Source: Demequina soli
GTDB lineage: Bacteria; Actinomycetota; Actinomycetes; Actinomycetales; Demequinaceae
Assembly (NCBI RefSeq): GCF_000971195.1
Contig: NZ_BBLZ01000005.1
Coordinates: 1 to 64,000 of the forward strand
Direction: 5' to 3'
Length of the DNA stretch: 64,000 nucleotides
A program made the position numbers and the translations under genes. The notes under the pieces were generated by a model, which saw nothing but the letters and a program-made list of their open reading frames with translations, searched no databases and was not told the DNA's origin. Below, piece after piece: positions 55,103 to 62,542 of the stretch (the stretch's first letter is position 1; every line of letters starts with the position of its first letter).

Positions 55103-55124
55103 GCCGGCCTGAGCCGGCCTGAGC
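55100..55124 (+). repeat. Tandem 10-bp repeat at the lacI stop codon
   Basis: TGAGCCGGCC occurs twice in direct repeat (55100-55109, 55110-55119) with a partial third copy. The first unit contains the stop codon. It is directly followed by a GCATCGTCC word (55123-55131). Confidence 0.7.
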
Positions 55125-55134
55125 ATCGTCCCTG

Positions 55135-56511
55135 CTAGAGGTCCTGCGCCATGTCCGTGAAGTGGGCGAAGTCCTTGCGGAACGCGACCGCGATGGTGTC
55201 GGTGGGTCCGGCACGGTGCTTGGCCACGATGAAGTCGGCCTCGCCGGGACGGTTCTCGCGGTCGTAGGCGTCCTCGCGGTGCAGCAGGATCACGATGTCG
55301 GCGTCCTGCTCGATCGAGCCGGACTCACGCATGTCGGAGAGCATCGGCTTCTTGTCGCCGCGCTGCTCGGGGCCACGGTTGAGCTGCGAGATCGCGATGA
55401 CCGGGACCTCGATCTCCTTCGCGAGCAGCTTGAGCGCGCGCGAGAACTCGGAGACCTCCTGCTGACGCGACTCGACGCGGCGGCCGGACGTCATGAGCTG
55501 GAGGTAGTCGAGCACCACCAGCTGGAGGTCGTGCTGCTGCTTGAGGCGGCGGCACTTCGCTCGGATCTCCATGAGCGACATGTTCGGCGAGTCGTCGATG
55601 TACAGCGGCGCGTTCGCGACCGACGCGGCGGTCTGGGCGAGCCGCTCCCAGTCGTTGGGCCCCATCGGGCCCTTGGTGAGCTTCGACAGCTTCACGCCGG
55701 CCTCGGCGGACAGCATGCGCTTCGCGATCTCCTCGCGGCTCATCTCGAGGGAGAAGATGACGGCGGCCTTCTTGTGGTGGATCGCGCACGAGCGGGCGAT
55801 GTCGAGGCCCAGCGTCGACTTGCCGATCGCGGGTCGCGCCGCGATGACGATCATCTGGCCGGCCTGCAGGCCGCCCGTGAGGTCGTCGAGCTCGCGGAAG
55901 CCCGTGGGCACGCCGAGCATGCTGCCGTCGCGCGACGACGCGGCGTCGACCTCCTCGAGCGTGCGCTCCATGATCTCGCTGAGCGCCTGGTAGTCCTCGG
56001 AGCTGCGGCGCTCCGTGACGGCGAAGATCTCCGCGGAGGCGGCATCGACGATCTGGTCGACCTCCGCGCCCTCGCCGTCGTAGCCGAGGCCCGTGATGCG
56101 CGTGCCCGCCTCGACGAGCTTGCGCAGGATCGCCTGCTCGCGGACGATGCGCGCGTAGTAGCCGGCGGATGCCGCGGACGGCACCCCCGAGATGAGCGTG
56201 TGCAGGTACTCGGCGCCGCCGACGCGCGTGAGGATGCCCTGGCGCTGCAGCTCCGCGCTCACCGTGAGCGCGTCGACCGGGTCGCCGGCGTTGTAGAGCT
56301 TCACGCAGACGTCGAAGATCTGCTCGTGCGCCGGCTTGTAGAAGTCGTCGGAGCGGACCGCCTCGACGACGTCCGCCATCGCGTCCTTCGACAGCAGCAT
56401 CGAGCCCAGCACGCTCTGCTCCGCCTCGATGTTCTGCGGCGGCAGACGATCGAAGGTGCGGGGCGATCCCCCTTCGGAGCCGTACGCGGCCTCGAGCTCG
56501 TCGACGGACAT
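55135..56511 (-). CDS. dnaB: Replicative DNA helicase
   Basis: 458 residues, ATG 56511 with AGGGAG upstream. N-terminal DnaG-interacting domain (RLPPQNIEAEQSVLGSMLL), linker, and RecA-type motor with Walker A K231 in ARPAIGKST, MSREEIAKRM, Walker B VVLDYLQLM, and AISQLNRGPEQR. No intein or insertion. It forms the hexameric helicase at the replication fork. It is read away from a 520-base gap rich in DnaA-box-like words and follows rplI in the usual actinobacterial order rpsF-ssb-rpsR-rplI-dnaB, here interrupted by a DUF559 locus. Confidence 0.97.
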   Translation of the reverse strand: MSVDELEAAYGSEGGSPRTFDRLPPQNIEAEQSVLGSMLLSKDAMADVVEAVRSDDFYKPAHEQIFDVCVKLYNAGDPVDALTVSAELQRQGILTRVGGAEYLHTLISGVPSAASAGYYARIVREQAILRKLVEAGTRITGLGYDGEGAEVDQIVDAASAEIFAVTERRSSEDYQALSEIMERTLEEVDAASSRDGSMLGVPTGFRELDDLTGGLQAGQMIVIAARPAIGKSTLGLDIARSCAIHHKKAAVIFSLEMSREEIAKRMLSAEAGVKLSKLTKGPMGPNDWERLAQTAASVANAPLYIDDSPNMSLMEIRAKCRRLKQQHDLQLVVLDYLQLMTSGRRVESRQQEVSEFSRALKLLAKEIEVPVIAISQLNRGPEQRGDKKPMLSDMRESGSIEQDADIVILLHREDAYDRENRPGEADFIVAKHRAGPTDTIAVAFRKDFAHFTDMAQDL

Positions 56512-56621
56512 GCGGCTCTCCCTTCGTTCGTGAACAGTCTCCCGCCGCCCTCAGACAGTCGGGTCAGGCTCGCGAATCTAGGCCCGGATCCACCGGCCGA
56601 CAAATCGGCTCGCGGGCCATC

Positions 56622-56796
56622 CGTGGATGACCCGTGGAGAACTGGGGATGACCCGTGGATGGAGCGCGTCGCGCCGTGGACAACCATGCGTGGCGCATGT
56701 GGACAAGGATGTGGATGAATCCGCGAATAGGTCGGCTATGGGCGTTCTACGTCGCCATTTGAGCGGGACGATGCTGTGGACAAGTCGGGTGGACAA
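56622..56796 (+). promoter_or_regulatory. Cluster of DnaA-box-like sequences upstream of dnaB
   Basis: All on the plus strand: TGTGGACAA at 56698-56706 and 56775-56783 (exact to the high-GC actinobacterial box TTGTCCACA), CGTGGACAA 56675-56683, TGTGGATGA 56710-56718, GGTGGACAA 56788-56796, and weaker CGTGGATGA 56622-56630 and CGTGGATGG 56654-56662. Confidence 0.6.
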
Positions 56797-56854
56797 GTCC
56801 CCGGCGTGTCGCGACCGGCGTGTCGTGCTTCCGGGTGCCAATTCTCGTCGGAGG

Positions 56855-56877
56855 GGTGCCGGGCTGGGCCCGGCACC
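56855..56877. terminator. GC hairpin beside the first REP-like element
   Basis: GGTGCCGGG (56855-56863) pairs with CCCGGCACC (56869-56877) around CTGGG; abuts the inverted-repeat element that starts at 56876. Confidence 0.55.
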
Positions 56878-56940
56878 GCCAACCTTGAGCTTCCGCCTCG
56901 CAAAGCGCGGACGCGCGGCAGCGGATCCTCACAGTTGTCG
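56876..56940. repeat. REP-like inverted-repeat element, copy 1
   Basis: 65 bases: a reverse arm at 56876-56894 (core CAACCTTGAG) and a forward arm at 56923-56940 (GGATCCTCACAGTTGTCG). The interior contains CGCAAAGCG. It is the most diverged copy. Confidence 0.7.
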
Positions 56941-56980
56941 TGGGCGCGGATGAGGCCGGCGGCGACGCGCCCGCCTCCTC

Positions 56981-57045
56981 CCGCAACTGTGATGATCCAC
57001 CCCGCAAACGGCGGTGGTCTCCGCTGCGCGATCTCAAAGTTGCGG
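56981..57045. repeat. REP-like inverted-repeat element, copy 2
   Basis: 65 bases: reverse arm 56981-56998 (CCGCAACTGTGATGATCC), forward arm 57028-57045 (GCGATCTCAAAGTTGCGG). The forward arm supplies the last codons (Pro-Gln-Leu) and the stop codon of the DUF559 gene. Confidence 0.75.
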
Positions 57046-57987
57046 CGAGGCGAGCCCGGGCGACTGCTGGGCGAGCCTCGTCGCGACGGCCGCGTCGAGC
57101 ATCGTCCGGCACCAGTCCGGGCGGTCGCGCAGGACGGTGTAGTCGAAGTGCAGCGTCACCAGCCCGAGAACCGCCAGCTCGGCGTCGCGCTCGTTGTCGC
57201 GCAGACGGGCCTCGCGACCGCCATGCGCCGCCTCGCTGTCGCACTCGACCACCACGCGCCCCTCGCGGTGGAGCAGGTCCGCGCGACGCACGCCGCGGGG
57301 CGTGCGGATCTCCACCTGGCGCTCGAGGACCTGGTCGCACGGACGCGTGAAGACCTCGCGCCGCGCCATCACCTCGCCCGGAGACGTCGCGCCGTCGAGG
57401 AACTCGCCGAGGATCCCGTCCAGCTCGCCGCGGTCGGGGACGCGCCTCACCTTGGCGGCGGCCGCGATCGCCTGCTTAGGGGTCACGACCTTCAGCCACA
57501 GCGCCTCGTAGAGAAGGCCCTTGCGCTTGTCGGTCTCCGCGCGGATCCATGCGTCGATCAGGGCGTCCTCGCGGGTGAGCAGGTCGCAGTCCTCGCGCCG
57601 TGAGGTCAGCGGCGGCCGCTCGCGGAAGCGCATCCGCAGCCACGGCGCCGACGGGCGGTGCCGTCCGGGCGCCACCGCGGCCTCCACCTGGGCAGGCTCG
57701 GGGAGGCGCGGCTCGTACAGATGGAGCGCCGACCGGCCCGCGATCACGGCGCGGCCGGCCGTGGCGGTGTCGACCGCGTGGCACCGGACCTCATGGAGGG
57801 TCGCGGTCGCGGCCGGCGCGTAGATCCCCGGAAGGACACGCACCAGCGCGCCGGCAGCGACCGCGCGCTACAGCACGTGCTCGCCCAGCGCCTTCGCGAG
57901 CGCCGCCCGCGGCAGGGTCCGCCGCCCGTCGGTCATGGAGGCGAGCACGCGGGCGAGGCGCTCATCGCACGTGCGGTGGGTGGACAT
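57034..57987 (-). pseudogene. DUF559/Vsr-like endonuclease with AbiEi-type N-terminal wHTH, interrupted by an amber codon
   Basis: The full frame runs from ATG 57987 (or ATG 57996) to the stop at 57034-57036, about 317 codons. A single in-frame TAG at 57868-57870 falls inside the N-terminal winged helix: the sequence before it (RTLPRAALAKALGEHVL) and after it (RAVAAGALVRVLPGIYAP) read as one continuous AbiEi_4-like domain. An internal GTG (57843) could start a 269-residue product. The C-terminal DUF559 nuclease core looks intact: RRADLLHREGRVVVECD gives the Asp and Glu-x-Asp of a PD-(D/E)xK fold, followed by LRDNERDAELAVLG. Two inverted-repeat elements lie on each side. It is probably inactive or strongly reduced, unless the stop is suppressed or is a base-calling error. 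Confidence 0.8.
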
Positions 57988-58108
57988 GCGATCCATCGTG
58001 AGGCGCCCGTCCGACGGCGCGGCCGTTCTCTCCACAGGTGGAGGTCCGACGGTGGGCTCGCGGGCGCCGGGGACATCGGTCGCGGCTGGGTGCCGAGGCG
58101 AGTCGTCA

Positions 58109-58172
58109 CCACAACTGTGAGATCGCGCGCGGATTTCCAGCTGCTTTGCCGCGCGGATCCTCAAAGTTGCGG
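58109..58172. repeat. REP-like inverted-repeat element, copy 3
   Basis: 64 bases: reverse arm 58109-58126 (CCACAACTGTGAGATCGC), forward arm 58155-58172 (GGATCCTCAAAGTTGCGG, equal to the consensus). The interior contains CTTTGCCGC. Confidence 0.8.
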
Positions 58173-58191
58173 CAGCCCCGGCGCGAGCCGG

Positions 58192-58256
58192 CATCAACTT
58201 TGAGGTCCTCCGAGGAAAGCGGCCCGGTTTGCACAGCGGAACCTCAAAGTTCGCGG
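58192..58256. repeat. REP-like inverted-repeat element, copy 4
   Basis: 65 bases: reverse arm 58192-58208 (core CAACTTTGAGGTCC), forward arm 58238-58256 (GGAACCTCAAAGTTCGCGG). The interior contains GAAAGCGG and GGTTTGC. Confidence 0.78.
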
Positions 58257-58292
58257 AGGCGGAGGCGGCCAAGCCACCCCACCCACGACGCA

Positions 58293-58341
58293 ACGAGGCC
58301 CGCCGCCCCAGCCGACAAGCGGAGGGGGCGACGGGCCTCGT
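58293..58341 (-). terminator. Terminator of the rpsF-ssb-rpsR-rplI operon
   Basis: ACGAGGCCCG (58293-58302) pairs with CGGGCCTCGT (58332-58341), with further CGCCCC/GGGGGCG pairing inside, 14 bases after the rplI stop. Confidence 0.8.
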
Positions 58342-58355
58342 CTCAGCTGCGAGAA

Positions 58356-58802
58356 CTACTTCGCGGCAACCACGTTGACGGCCACCTTGGCGGTGACGTC
58401 CGTGTGAAGGGTGACCTTCACCTCGTACTCGCCGAGCGCCTTGATGGGCTGGGCGATGTGGATGCGACGCTTGTCGACGGTCGCACGCGAGCCGATCGCG
58501 TCCGCGATGTCCGCGGGCGAGACGGCGCCGAAGAGGCGACCGGACTCGCCGGCCTTCACCTCGACGACGACGGGGGCGGACTGCAGCGCGTCGCGCGCAG
58601 CCTGGGCACCCTCGACGGTCGCGATCTCCTTGGCGCGGCGCGCCTTGCGGAGAGCGTCGATCTGCTTCTCGGCGCCGGCCGACCACGGGGTGGCGAGCTT
58701 GCGCGGAACCAGGTAGTTGCGGGCGTAACCGTCCTTGACGTCGATGACGTCGCCGGCGATGCCGAGGCCGGAGACCTCGTGGGTCAGGATGACCTTAGCC
58801 AT
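58356..58802 (-). CDS. rplI: 50S ribosomal protein L9
   Basis: 148 residues, ATG 58802. MAKVILTHEVSGLGIAGDVI then VKDGYARNYLVPRKLA is the L9 N-domain signature; a long connecting helix and the C-terminal domain (ESGRLFGAVSPADIADAI) follow. It binds 23S rRNA near L1. Last gene of the four-gene ribosomal/ssb operon. Confidence 0.98.
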   Translation of the reverse strand: MAKVILTHEVSGLGIAGDVIDVKDGYARNYLVPRKLATPWSAGAEKQIDALRKARRAKEIATVEGAQAARDALQSAPVVVEVKAGESGRLFGAVSPADIADAIGSRATVDKRRIHIAQPIKALGEYEVKVTLHTDVTAKVAVNVVAAK

Positions 58803-58817
58803 GTGTCAGACCCCCGA

Positions 58818-59054
58818 TCAGCGGCCGGAGCCGGAGTAGGGAAGGAGCGCCATCTCGCGCGCGACCTTGATCGCGCGCGCGATCTCGCGCTGCTCCTGGA
58901 CGGTGACACCGGTGACGCGGCGCGAACGGATCTTGCCGCGGTCGGAGATGAACTTGCGAAGCAGCGCGGTGTCCTTGTAGTCAACCTTGTCGACCTTGGC
59001 GGCCTTGAGCGGGTTGACCTTCTTGCGCGGCTTGCGGATGTCGTGCTTAGCCAT
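58818..59054 (-). CDS. rpsR: 30S ribosomal protein S18
   Basis: 78 residues, ATG 59054; a longer frame upstream is only a shadow of ssb. [20 protein letters not shown] and [20 protein letters not shown] are the S18 core. No zinc-binding CxxC pattern is present at the N-terminus ([12 protein letters not shown]), so this is the zinc-free form. It forms a dimer with S6, encoded two genes upstream. Confidence 0.98.
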   Translation of the reverse strand: MAKHDIRKPRKKVNPLKAAKVDKVDYKDTALLRKFISDRGKIRSRRVTGVTVQEQREIARAIKVAREMALLPYSGSGR

Positions 59055-59083
59055 GTGAAGACTCCTGAATGAAAAAGTACCTG

Positions 59084-59590
59084 TCAGAACGGGGGCTCGT
59101 CCGACGCCGGGGCCGTCGCCCACGGGTCGTTGGAGGAGCCGCCGGCCGGCGAGCTGCTGTAGCCGCCGCCACCGCCGAAGCCGCCCGAGTTGCCGCCGCC
59201 GCCGAAGCCGCCGCCACCCTGGCCGCCGCGCTGCGTGCGCGTGACCTTGGCGGTGGCGTAACGGAGGGACGGGCCAACCTCGTCGACCTGCATCTCGGTG
59301 ACGGTGCGCTTCTCGCCGTTCTGCTCCCACGAGCGGGCCACAAGACGGCCGGTGACGATCACGCGCATGCCCTTGGTGAGGGACTCTGCGACGTTCTCGG
59401 CGGCCTCACGCCACAGGGAGCACCGCATGAACAGGGTCTCGCCGTCCTTCCACTCGTTCGACTGACGGTCGAACGTGCGGGGGGTGGACGCCACCGTGAA
59501 GTTGACGACGGCCGCGCCGGAGGAGATGAAGCGCAGCTCCGGGTCTCCGGTGAGGTTGCCGATCACGGTGATCTGAGTTTCGCCTGCCAT
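59084..59590 (-). CDS. ssb: Single-stranded DNA-binding protein
   Basis: 168 residues, ATG 59590. OB-fold [30 protein letters not shown] and [19 protein letters not shown], a Gly-rich flexible region from residue ~117, and the acidic C-terminal tip SDEPPF that recruits partner proteins. It is the replication SSB because it sits between rpsF and rpsR. Confidence 0.98.
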   Translation of the reverse strand: MAGETQITVIGNLTGDPELRFISSGAAVVNFTVASTPRTFDRQSNEWKDGETLFMRCSLWREAAENVAESLTKGMRVIVTGRLVARSWEQNGEKRTVTEMQVDEVGPSLRYATAKVTRTQRGGQGGGGFGGGGNSGGFGGGGGYSSSPAGGSSNDPWATAPASDEPPF

Positions 59591-59644
59591 GTGTGTTCCC
59601 CTTGGTTGCGTGTGGTGCTGGTGAGAGTCGGGAGAGAGCAGCCC

Positions 59645-59935
59645 TTAGCGGGCGTCCGGACGAAGCAGCTTGGTGCGCAGGATGGTCTCGTTGAGACCCA
59701 GCTGGCGCTCCAGCTCCTTGGCGGTCGCGGACTCCGACGTGAAGTTCACGACGGCGTAGATGCCGTCGTTCTTCTTCTTGATCGGGTACGCAAGGCGACG
59801 ACGGCCCCAGATGTCGAGCTTGTCGACGGAACCGGAGTCACCCGTGATGACCTGCAGGTACTTGTCGAGCGACGGAGCGACGGTGCGCTCGTCGATCTCA
59901 GGGTCGAGGATGATCATCATCTCGTACTGACGCAT
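59645..59935 (-). CDS. rpsF: 30S ribosomal protein S6
   Basis: 96 residues, ATG 59935 with GAGGAGG at ideal distance. [39 protein letters not shown] and [16 protein letters not shown] are the S6 signatures. It is the first gene of the operon; S6-S18 autoregulation through the leader is possible (hairpin at 59964-59982). Confidence 0.98.
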   Translation of the reverse strand: MRQYEMMIILDPEIDERTVAPSLDKYLQVITGDSGSVDKLDIWGRRRLAYPIKKKNDGIYAVVNFTSESATAKELERQLGLNETILRTKLLRPDAR

Positions 59936-59963
59936 CTATACCCACCTCCTCTGGACTCATGCG

Positions 59964-59982
59964 GCCACGGACGTTCCGTGGC
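59964..59982 (-). promoter_or_regulatory. Hairpin in the rpsF leader, possible S6:S18 control element
   Basis: GCCACGGA and TCCGTGGC form a perfect 8-bp stem with a three-base loop, about 30 bases before the rpsF start. S6:S18 leader motifs occur at this place in many bacteria; I cannot confirm the conserved bulge. Confidence 0.4.
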
Positions 59983-60043
59983 AGGAGGGTGATGCAGCCG
60001 CGGACCGCCCGGCCAGGGGGCCAGGGGGTTTCCGCGACGGTCA

Positions 60044-60049
60044 AGGATA
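60044..60049 (-). promoter_or_regulatory. Likely -10 element of the rpsF operon
   Basis: TATCCT on the minus strand, predicted start near 60037, which gives a leader of about 100 bases. Confidence 0.45.
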
Positions 60050-60096
60050 CCGTCCGCCTGGCACGATGCGCCAGTATCAGGTCCCGCCCTGGGGAG

Positions 60097-60130
60097 GGAC
60101 GATGCACGGGTCGCCCCGCGCGCATCGTCC
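60097..60130. repeat. Inverted pair of the GGACGATGC word
   Basis: GGACGATGC (60097-60105) and GCATCGTCC (60122-60130) form a hairpin with GC pairing inside the loop, between the divergent rpsF and ATP-grasp promoters. A third, imperfect copy is at 60062-60070. Confidence 0.75.
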
Positions 60131-60153
60131 GGGGCCACCCGGAGGGCTCCCCC

Positions 60154-60159
60154 TAGACT
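60154..60159 (+). promoter_or_regulatory. -10 element of the ATP-grasp gene
   Basis: TAGACT, predicted start near 60166; GGAGG (60175-60179) then sits five bases before ATG 60185, so this message has a short leader. Confidence 0.55.
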
Positions 60160-60184
60160 GAACCGGGCTGATCCGGAGGTGTCC

Positions 60185-61459
60185 ATGAAGCAGGTGCTGG
60201 TGGTCGGGCTGGGCGGCGACATCGGGACGTACGCGTTCCAGCGCGCCGCGCACGAGCGGTTCGGCTGGGAGTCCATCGTGCTCGGCCCGCGCGTCACGAC
60301 GTTCGGCAGGCACTCGACGCTCGCCCGCTGGATCATCGAGCCCGACGTGTTCACCGCGGACACCCTGCTGCGCCGGCTCGACGAGATCGCGGCGGCGCAC
60401 CCCGACCACGAGCTCGTCCTCTTCACCAACCTCGACTTCCACGTGCGGCTGCTCGCGGAGCACCGCGACCGCCTGGACCCGCGCTGGCTGCTGCCGCTGC
60501 CGGACCTCGGCATGTTCGACCGCGTGTCCTCCAAGGTCGCCTTCGCGACCGCGTGCGACGAGGTCGGGATCCGCACGCCCCTCACCGTCGCGGTCGGCTT
60601 CACCGGGGACGATGCGCCGGCCGGGTCCGTCGCCCCGGCGGAGGCCCTCGCGCGGCTGCGCGAGGCGCGCCTCGAGTACCCGGTGATCGGCAAGCCCGCC
60701 GACAGCGCCGACTGGTTCGAGGTGGACTTCCCCGGCAAGCAGAAGATCCACCACTTCACGTCCGAGGCGGAGATCGAGGAGGTCCTCGCCCAGCTCGAGG
60801 CGCGCGCCTACCCGAGCGAGTTCCTGCTCCAGGAGTTCGTGCCGGGCAACGAGACGCACATGCGCTCGCTCACCGCGTTCCGCGACTCCGCGGGCGAGGT
60901 CACGCTCGTGGCCGGCGGCCAGGTGCTGCTCGAGGAGCACACCCCCGGCACGCTCGGCATCCCCGCCGCGATCCTCACGCACGTCGACGAGGAGGCCTTC
61001 GACGCGGCCGCGCGCCTGCTGGACCGCACCGGCTACTACGGCTTCGCGAACTTCGACTACAAGGTCTCCTCGCGCACGGGCGAGAGCGTCTTCTTCGAGG
61101 TCAACCCGCGCATCGGCCGCAACAACTTCTACGTCACCGCGGCCGGCGTCAACGTCGCGGAGATGGTCGCGCGCGACCTGCTGCCCGAGGCGCTCGGCGA
61201 CGCCCCCGCGTCGCCCCGCACCCCCACGGACCAGGTGCTCTACTCCGTGGTGCCGTACCGGTTCCTGCTGCGCTACCTGCTCGACCCCGAGCTCAAGGCG
61301 CGGGTCGTGGCCGCCAAGCGCCGCCACGGCGTGCTCCACCCCCTGCGCTACCGGGGCGACGCGTCCCTCAAGCGGCGCCTGTGGGTGCGGGCGCTCGACT
61401 ACCGGCTGGTCCGGAAGTACCGCGAGCACTACCCGCGGCCGACCGAGAGCGGGTTCTGA
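60185..61459 (+). CDS. ATP-grasp carboxylate-amine ligase, probably a D-amino-acid ligase for the peptidoglycan bridge
   Basis: 424 residues; ATG 60185 follows GGAGG. The ATP-grasp layout is clear: DLGMFDRVSSKVAFATACDE and GIRTPLTV as pre-ATP region, YPVIGKPADSADWF with the ATP lysine, FLLQEFVPGNETHMRS, and VFFEVNPRIGRNNFYVTAAG with the metal-binding Glu and Asn. Relatives include D-aspartate ligase (Aslfm) of Enterococcus. The next gene encodes a FemX-like aminoacyl ligase and then a class A PBP, so D-Asp or D-Glu addition to a Ser- or Lys/Orn-containing bridge is likely. The C-terminal ~60 residues are very basic, perhaps membrane-associating. Confidence 0.82.
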   Translation: MKQVLVVGLGGDIGTYAFQRAAHERFGWESIVLGPRVTTFGRHSTLARWIIEPDVFTADTLLRRLDEIAAAHPDHELVLFTNLDFHVRLLAEHRDRLDPRWLLPLPDLGMFDRVSSKVAFATACDEVGIRTPLTVAVGFTGDDAPAGSVAPAEALARLREARLEYPVIGKPADSADWFEVDFPGKQKIHHFTSEAEIEEVLAQLEARAYPSEFLLQEFVPGNETHMRSLTAFRDSAGEVTLVAGGQVLLEEHTPGTLGIPAAILTHVDEEAFDAAARLLDRTGYYGFANFDYKVSSRTGESVFFEVNPRIGRNNFYVTAAGVNVAEMVARDLLPEALGDAPASPRTPTDQVLYSVVPYRFLLRYLLDPELKARVVAAKRRHGVLHPLRYRGDASLKRRLWVRALDYRLVRKYREHYPRPTESGF

Positions 61460-61468
61460 GGGTCCCGT

Positions 61469-61474
61469 TAGTCT
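61469..61474 (+). promoter_or_regulatory. -10 element for leaderless FemX-like gene
   Basis: TAGTCT ends 7 bases before ATG 61482, only ten bases after the ATP-grasp stop. Confidence 0.5.
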
Positions 61475-61481
61475 CGGTGCC

Positions 61482-62525
61482 ATGACGATCCCCGCGCCCC
61501 TGAGCGTCGACGAGGTCTCCGACGCCCGGTTCCTGGAGCTCGCACGCACCGCCGACCACCCCGTCCCCATCGAGCAGGCGCCGGCGTGGGACGCGTACGA
61601 CGCGACCGTGCCCGGACGCGAGCACCTGGTCCGCCTCGCCGTGCTCGACGCCGACGGCACGCCCGTCGCGGTCGTGTCGCTGTCGCGTTACGAGGTCCGC
61701 GGCTTCCCCTACGTGTGGGCCAAGCACGGCCCGATCCCCCTGGTGGAGCGCACCCCCGAGCACGAGAAGGCCATCCGCGACGCCCTCGCGGCGGACGTGC
61801 GGGCCCGCTTCCCGTGGGCGGTGTTCCTGCGCATGCACGCGCGTCACGCCGCGCCGGACCTCCGGGAGCTGCTCCAGACGGTCACGTTCGACCGCACCGT
61901 CATCGTCGACCTCACCCCCGAGCCCGACGCGATCATGGCCTCCTTCTCCAAGCGCGGCCGCTACAAGATCCGCCAGACGCTCAAGGACGAGGCGATGACG
62001 GTCACCGAGGAGACCGGCCTCACCGCGGAGCAGTTCGAGGAGCTCTACGCGATCTACCGGGAGACCGCGGCGGGCGCCGGCTTCGGGATCTTCCCCGCCG
62101 AGATGTACCTGCGCATGCTCGACACCCTCGCGCCGCACGCGCGCATCTGGGTGGCCCGCCGGCACGACACCGGGCCGGAGGGCGACCTCACCCCCGGCCG
62201 CGCCGTCGCCTGGGTGATCGCCGTGGTCCACGAGGACGGCGGCACCGACTACTACGCGGGCAACAACCTCGAGGCGCGCGACACCAACGCGGCGCTGCGG
62301 ATCAAGTGGGAGATCCTCATGACGCTCAAGCAGGAGGGCGTGCGCGAGTACGACCTCTTCGGCGTCGGCTCCGACCGCGCGCCGCAGCTCATGGGTGTGC
62401 GCGAGTTCAAGCAGCAGCTCGGCGAGATCGTCGAGTGCGACGGCGCGTGGGACGTGCCGCTCAAGCCGCTGCGCTACCGCGCGCTCGTGGCCGCGCTCGG
62501 CCTCAAGCACGCGCTGCGACGCTAG
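61482..62525 (+). CDS. FemAB/FemX-family peptidoglycan bridge aminoacyltransferase
   Basis: 347 residues, ATG start. Two GNAT-like domains: VPIEQAPAWDAYD and FPYVWAKHGPIPL in the first, MASFSKRGRYKIRQTLKDEAM at the junction (Lys/Arg-rich, lipid II contact), then AVAWVIAVVHEDGGTDYYAG and LRIKWEILMTLKQEGVREYD in the second. The family uses aminoacyl-tRNA to extend the stem peptide of lipid II, commonly with Ser, Gly or Ala. It pairs with the D-amino-acid-ligase-like gene upstream and faces a class A PBP gene. The amino acid cannot be told from sequence. Confidence 0.88.
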   Translation: MTIPAPLSVDEVSDARFLELARTADHPVPIEQAPAWDAYDATVPGREHLVRLAVLDADGTPVAVVSLSRYEVRGFPYVWAKHGPIPLVERTPEHEKAIRDALAADVRARFPWAVFLRMHARHAAPDLRELLQTVTFDRTVIVDLTPEPDAIMASFSKRGRYKIRQTLKDEAMTVTEETGLTAEQFEELYAIYRETAAGAGFGIFPAEMYLRMLDTLAPHARIWVARRHDTGPEGDLTPGRAVAWVIAVVHEDGGTDYYAGNNLEARDTNAALRIKWEILMTLKQEGVREYDLFGVGSDRAPQLMGVREFKQQLGEIVECDGAWDVPLKPLRYRALVAALGLKHALRR

Positions 62526-62542
62526 CCGCGCCCGGGCGACCG

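Larger units (their letters stand above)
57988..58355. other. Gap between the DUF559 gene and rplI
   Basis: No gene. It is occupied mainly by two repeat elements (58109-58172, 58192-58256) and the rplI terminator (58293-58341). Confidence 0.6.

Noticed and set aside
55100-55124. Short tandem repeat as CRISPR or attachment site
   Set aside because: Units are 10 bases without spacers and no cas or integrase gene is present.
56622-56796. DnaA-box cluster as the chromosomal origin itself
   Set aside because: dnaA and dnaN are absent, all boxes are on one strand and no clear AT-rich unwinding region is seen; kept only as a DnaA-binding candidate.
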